Source of the DNA: Tannerellaceae bacterium
Lineage (GTDB): Bacteria; Bacteroidota; Bacteroidia; Bacteroidales; Tannerellaceae
Assembly: GCA_031279915.1 (NCBI GenBank)
Contig: JAITHO010000088.1
Coordinates: 1 to 7,534, forward strand
DNA length: 7,534 nucleotides
Direction: 5' to 3'
The notes beneath the pieces are model-generated. The model was not told where the DNA came from. It searched no databases and saw only the letters and a program-made list of their open reading frames with translations. A program made the translations under genes and the position numbers. Below, piece by piece: positions 4,601 to 7,534 of the stretch; positions within the stretch are counted from its first letter, which is position 1, and each line of letters opens with the position of its first letter.

Positions 4601-7534
4601 ATTGCCCACCACGCTGATTTTGTTGCGCGCATGGTCGGGATCGAAATCCGTATAGACAGTATGGAAGCCAACGCCCCCCATGCCCATGCGTTTGTCGCGG
4701 TTGCGCTTAGTCTTGAGGTCGGTGAGGACAGCAAGGCGGAAGTCTATCATGTTCTCCAGCGGCCATACTGCTTCCTGGTCGGCTACGACATAGGTGTTAT
4801 ACGAATCCTTATGCGGAGTGAGGCGCAGCGGAACTTCGTATTCATAGTAATTGTTTTTGTAGTCTGATCCGAGGCGGATGAAAACCGACAGCTCATCGTC
4901 GGCAGGCTTGGTCGCAGCATCGCCAATGAATGATTCGGCATGGGTGAAGAGCTGCATGCGCTTGTATTGCCTCATGTCGTAGTACGAGCTTTTGTATACG
5001 GCCCTGGCGTCTTGCGATCCGAGGTTGGTGACTTTGAGCGAAAGCGACTGCTCGTTTTGCTGTACGAGCTGCGGCTGTCCGGGGTCGACCATTCGTGTCA
5101 CTCCCGGAGGCAGCACGTAGTTGACCGGCTTGCGGCTGTTGTTCTCCTCTATATTAACGGAGGATACGTCGAGCGTAGCCGAAGGCGACGGAGCAGCCGA
5201 CGGATTGGAGATGTCTTGCGTATAGGTTCGCCATTCGCTCCTTACAAGTTCGAAGGATCCGAAGCGAAGTATGGTAGTATCGCTAAAGCCGGTCAAGTAC
5301 ATTCGCATGAAGCGGATGGTCTTGAAGTCGCGTATGTTGCCAACGGCCTTGGTGAATTGCTTAACGGGGATTTTAAACTGATACCATGTAACGCTCTCCG
5401 AGTTGCCGTTCTCCAGCCTCACGTTTGCTTCGTGGGAGCCGACGATGTAATTGTGCCCCACTTGCATGTCTTCGGGACGGAGGGAGATGCGGTATTGGAA
5501 GTATCGTTCGTTTTCGTTCATGGTATTGTCTTGGTTGAGATCTTCCACGTCGGGAGTGATGCGTGCGGCCATGTTGTAGGTTTGTCCTTCAGCGGCGGCG
5601 CTGTTGCCTTCGGTTCCGTTGTAGAATTTATATCGTTCGAGTATGCTCACTTCGTCGCGGTCGAGATCGGCTCCTCGGTAATGTCGGAAGTTATCTCCTG
5701 CCGGATCATCGTAAAATTGTTGCAGCAGGTCGGGCGATAGCTTGGCCTGAAGCTTTACGAGATAGTCGCGGTAGGCAGGATATTCGGCTTCTTCGACCGA
5801 GGACAGTCCGTTGAATCCCACGTCTTGTACGCGGCGGGCTCCGGCAGCATTGTCGAAGGCGTAAACGGTGCTTTGCTGCCGAGGCACCTTGCCCCATACG
5901 GTAAAGTCAACCTTGGTGGTATCGCCGTCGATAGGCAAACCGTTCTCGAAAAACTTCTTTTCATCCTTCAGTATATCTTCCGATACTTCTCCGAGATTGA
6001 AATACAGATCTCCGCCCTTGGAGTTGGGTTTATATATATAAGGATTAAGCATCCAGAATTCGATGTACTCAATGTTGTTTTTCTCGAAATCGCTCTGGTC
6101 GATTCTGCGCATCATTCCTCCCCAGCGTTTTTCGGGCTCAGTAAGTGTACCGTCGAAGCTGATGCCATCGGCGTCGAGATTGTAAGGCCCGCGCGTGTTG
6201 GGATAGAAGGCGATGTTGAGAGTTTGCAGCATGTTGGCCTCGTTCATCGTAAGGTTACGGTTGGGGAATAGCTCCTCAACGCGAATGGCTCGGATGTAGT
6301 GATTAGAGAGTTGCTCCTTGTCGCGCTTTATGTGCGCAGGCACTTGCGTGGAGTTCGGTCGGGTAAATAGTCCGTCGATGTAGTACCATGCCATGAGCGC
6401 CCTATTCTTGCCGTACTCAATGCTGTTGGTCATTGACGCTTCGGGGAATCTGCGGTCGGCGCCGTCTTCGAATGGAGTGGCGGAGAGGTTCCAGGGATAA
6501 GGATCGCGGAGGTCGAAGCCGTTTTGAGTTGTTTCGAAGTCGTCTAAGTAAGTGTACTTCCCCGTATACTTATTTTCGTAGTGTCCGGCAATGAGGTGGG
6601 CGAACTCAGCGTTGAGGGAGATTTGGCTGGGAGCAGTTAGCGATAGCAGGGGAATCTTGTCGAGCATATTCGTCAGCCACTGGCTCTCGGTTTTGAACGA
6701 AGTGTTTAGCCCCCAAAGGGTATTGCGAACCGATTCGTTGTTGAAAGTAGTTTTGACCGTCACGGGCATCTCCGACAGATGCATTATCGTACCTCCAACG
6801 CTAAAGTCTTTGCTGAACTGATAAGCCAAATCGAGCCCCATCATGGTTTTCCGCTGCTGCCCGTACTGGCTTTGGCTTTCGAGCTCAACGTTGATGGGAG
6901 CTCCGCTGGCAAGAACTCCTTCGTTGATGATGTTTGCAACGCCGGAGGTATAGTCAATGATATAATCGACATTCTCGGTCAGAAGTTGCCCGCCGGCAGT
7001 CACCCTCACCGATCCTCTGGCAATGTTGCTTGCTCCGAGCTGTATCTCCGATCCGGAGGATGATGCCTTAAATTCTCCGCGCAGAATGAACTTGTTCTTC
7101 TCGGCTATCTGTGCGGCAATGTTGAGAGTTGAATCGTATAGCTCCTGGAAAACGTATTTGTCGGCAATGATCGGATCGCCAATCTTCTTGCGCAGATTCG
7201 ATCCGAAGGGCTCGACAACGGGGAAGAATACCTGCCCGAACTGCGGCTGAATGGTGATGCCTTCCACGAAGTCGAAGAAGCCGTCGGGATAAGGCTCATT
7301 GCGCTGGTCGAGGCGGTCGAGGTTCATCGCCTTCAGGAGAATCTGGTTTTTTATGTCGCCTTCGGATATATAATTAAGGTAGGCGCCGGTTGTGTCGTTC
7401 TGGAAGAGAACATCGAGGCGGAAGCGATCTTTCTCCACTCCGTAAGCGTCGGGAAGGGCGTACACGTTCTTCATCATCAAATCCCAGAACATCATGCCGG
7501 GCGACATGGAGGTGCCTTTGAGCAGCTTCACGTA
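1601..7534 (-). CDS. sprA: T9SS outer-membrane translocon SprA (Sov), 5' partial
   Basis: The window holds 1977 uninterrupted codons and a TGA. The frame runs through the right edge (Tyr-Val-Lys precede), so the GTG near 7531 is not the start. Family members are about 2400-2500 residues, so roughly 400-500 N-terminal residues are missing, including any signal peptide. SprA/Sov is the giant beta-barrel through which T9SS cargo crosses the outer membrane. In Flavobacterium it has about 36 strands and works with PorV and a plug protein; it is also needed for gliding. Counting from the first Met-equivalent in the window, recognisable family stretches are GTSMSPGMMFWDLMMKN (6-22), a VEPFGSNLRKKIGDP-type block (about 106), YLDDFETTQNGFDLRDPYPW (about 328-347), DVEDLNQDNTMNENERYFQY (about 660-680), VWINELRLTDFHEEGGWA (about 1001-1018) and YYTYSKETIDPKYNPLDQDI (about 1080). 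The C-terminal third is rich in Ser, Thr, Asn and aromatic residues, as expected for barrel strands. No frameshift or missing block is evident. Its promoter is outside the window. Confidence 0.95.
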   Translation of the reverse strand, partial: YVKLLKGTSMSPGMMFWDLMMKNVYALPDAYGVEKDRFRLDVLFQNDTTGAYLNYISEGDIKNQILLKAMNLDRLDQRNEPYPDGFFDFVEGITIQPQFGQVFFPVVEPFGSNLRKKIGDPIIADKYVFQELYDSTLNIAAQIAEKNKFILRGEFKASSSGSEIQLGASNIARGSVRVTAGGQLLTENVDYIIDYTSGVANIINEGVLASGAPINVELESQSQYGQQRKTMMGLDLAYQFSKDFSVGGTIMHLSEMPVTVKTTFNNESVRNTLWGLNTSFKTESQWLTNMLDKIPLLSLTAPSQISLNAEFAHLIAGHYENKYTGKYTYLDDFETTQNGFDLRDPYPWNLSATPFEDGADRRFPEASMTNSIEYGKNRALMAWYYIDGLFTRPNSTQVPAHIKRDKEQLSNHYIRAIRVEELFPNRNLTMNEANMLQTLNIAFYPNTRGPYNLDADGISFDGTLTEPEKRWGGMMRRIDQSDFEKNNIEYIEFWMLNPYIYKPNSKGGDLYFNLGEVSEDILKDEKKFFENGLPIDGDTTKVDFTVWGKVPRQQSTVYAFDNAAGARRVQDVGFNGLSSVEEAEYPAYRDYLVKLQAKLSPDLLQQFYDDPAGDNFRHYRGADLDRDEVSILERYKFYNGTEGNSAAAEGQTYNMAARITPDVEDLNQDNTMNENERYFQYRISLRPEDMQVGHNYIVGSHEANVRLENGNSESVTWYQFKIPVKQFTKAVGNIRDFKTIRFMRMYLTGFSDTTILRFGSFELVRSEWRTYTQDISNPSAAPSPSATLDVSSVNIEENNSRKPVNYVLPPGVTRMVDPGQPQLVQQNEQSLSLKVTNLGSQDARAVYKSSYYDMRQYKRMQLFTHAESFIGDAATKPADDELSVFIRLGSDYKNNYYEYEVPLRLTPHKDSYNTYVVADQEAVWPLENMIDFRLAVLTDLKTKRNRDKRMGMGGVGFHTVYTDFDPDHARNKISVVGNPTLSEVKVIMIGVRNNARDARSAEVWINELRLTDFHEEGGWAANGNMSITLSDLGAINLAGRIETAGFGGLEQSVNERRLDDYMQYSVAANFELGKFFPEKAKVSIPLYYTYSKETIDPKYNPLDQDISLEDALSEVQTQAEKDSILNFARDKTVIKSISVNNVKVDIRSKTPMPYDPANFSLGYAFSENNRFRPDTEYETTKDYRGNFTYNYNPYAAPFRPFAKIAKSNASTQYIKQLSFNYLPASIGFQTSIMRNYYEIQMRNLNNMNQTPEEKRNLLSFSQSFLWDRSFNLAWNFTNSLRATFSSGTNARIEEPHVQVNKKLNPDAYQLWRDSVQQSIAELGQPMRYNQNFNVTYTLPFAQIPALSWISTQLNYTSSYNWDRGALMDDGIEIGNTIKNQRMISVQPGIIFTGLYSKSKFLNSITQKYSSNVTTTSPQKKPNETKLERTVTLSPDSGVIVEHGMLSKDVVVRAKDSAGKNYRIKFKPVDFARIRIENRDTVTLQLTITYAPPKRENPFKKASEYAIFFGMMLKTFSISYQATDGMTIPGYRPEIGGIFGQGRSASGMAPGIGFAFGNVDQRYITELANKDWLIMNTNNITPAIINNTKNLSMNASLEPLPGLKINLTAMRNEAQRTTIQYMYSGMPELRDGNFTMNISTLRTAFAGAGSATDNYASKTFETFLQNRDIIAQRLEQTYAATKYPNAGFLRNSSLAGQTYNPSLANGYVNHNSTDVLIPAFLAAYSGRDPNKTAITAFPSLSSIIPSWVMTYTGLTRIPIIKKYFKNLTLNHRYQSTYSVGAFSSLLNWVATSSGGDHGFVQDPLSGNPSPSSPYSISSVAISETFSPLIGADGTLTNNMSMRLSYDKTRMLNLNIASFQLVESFSDKITFGLGYTLTEFNKVLKMKAAQDFSNDLTLRLDYSYTMQQSLIRKIQEASTQATSGNIAKTLQFSADYGMSRLITLRAYYNLQVNTPLISSASFPTSNADYGLSIRLSLTQ

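Noticed and set aside
4940..5740. 266-codon open frame on the plus strand opposite sprA
   Set aside because: It lies wholly antisense to conserved SprA coding sequence, shows no recognisable domain and has low-complexity Val/Arg/Gly content typical of a frame opened by codon bias on the other strand.
5825..6271. 148-codon open frame on the plus strand
   Set aside because: Antisense shadow of sprA with no domain, no start context and no partner gene.
7529..7531. GTG as the true start of sprA
   Set aside because: The frame continues upstream to the window edge, and family members have several hundred more N-terminal residues.

Overview
The window looks like chromosomal DNA of a Bacteroidota bacterium, most likely one of the Bacteroidales. 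The main evidence is a long minus-strand gene filling about 79% of the window. It encodes SprA (called Sov in Porphyromonas), the giant outer-membrane translocon of the type IX secretion system (T9SS), which is known only from this phylum. A TAnnTTTG motif of the Bacteroidota promoter type and a signal peptide whose predicted cut is followed by Gln fit this placement. I cannot name a genus.

Layout: bases 1-105 hold a short hairpin, probably the terminator of an upstream gene. Bases 106-723 (+) encode a small exported protein made of Sel1 (TPR-like) repeats. It ends at a very clear intrinsic terminator (776-816), which isolates it from what follows. Bases 903-1404 (+) hold a compact two-gene unit with overlapping frames: a 67-residue antitoxin-like protein and a 103-residue RelE/ParE-type toxin. 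A promoter element at 864-871 probably drives it and argues against the longer antitoxin start at 852. Bases 1405-1600 are noncoding and contain a copy of the antitoxin gene's 3' end and a 131-bp palindromic element with perfect 25-bp inverted repeats. Bases 1601-7534 (-) are sprA, converging on the toxin-antitoxin unit and running off the right edge of the window, so its N-terminus is missing.

How the parts relate: sprA is a core gene, while the Sel1 gene and toxin-antitoxin pair look like accessory genes placed beyond its 3' end. Nothing shows that the three units act in one pathway. The least ordinary stretch is 1078-1564. There a 20-bp direct repeat, carrying the end of the antitoxin gene and the start of the toxin gene, brackets the toxin, and a MITE/REP-like palindrome lies 10 bp beyond it. 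This suggests past rearrangement at the toxin locus. I found no convincing wholly new system.
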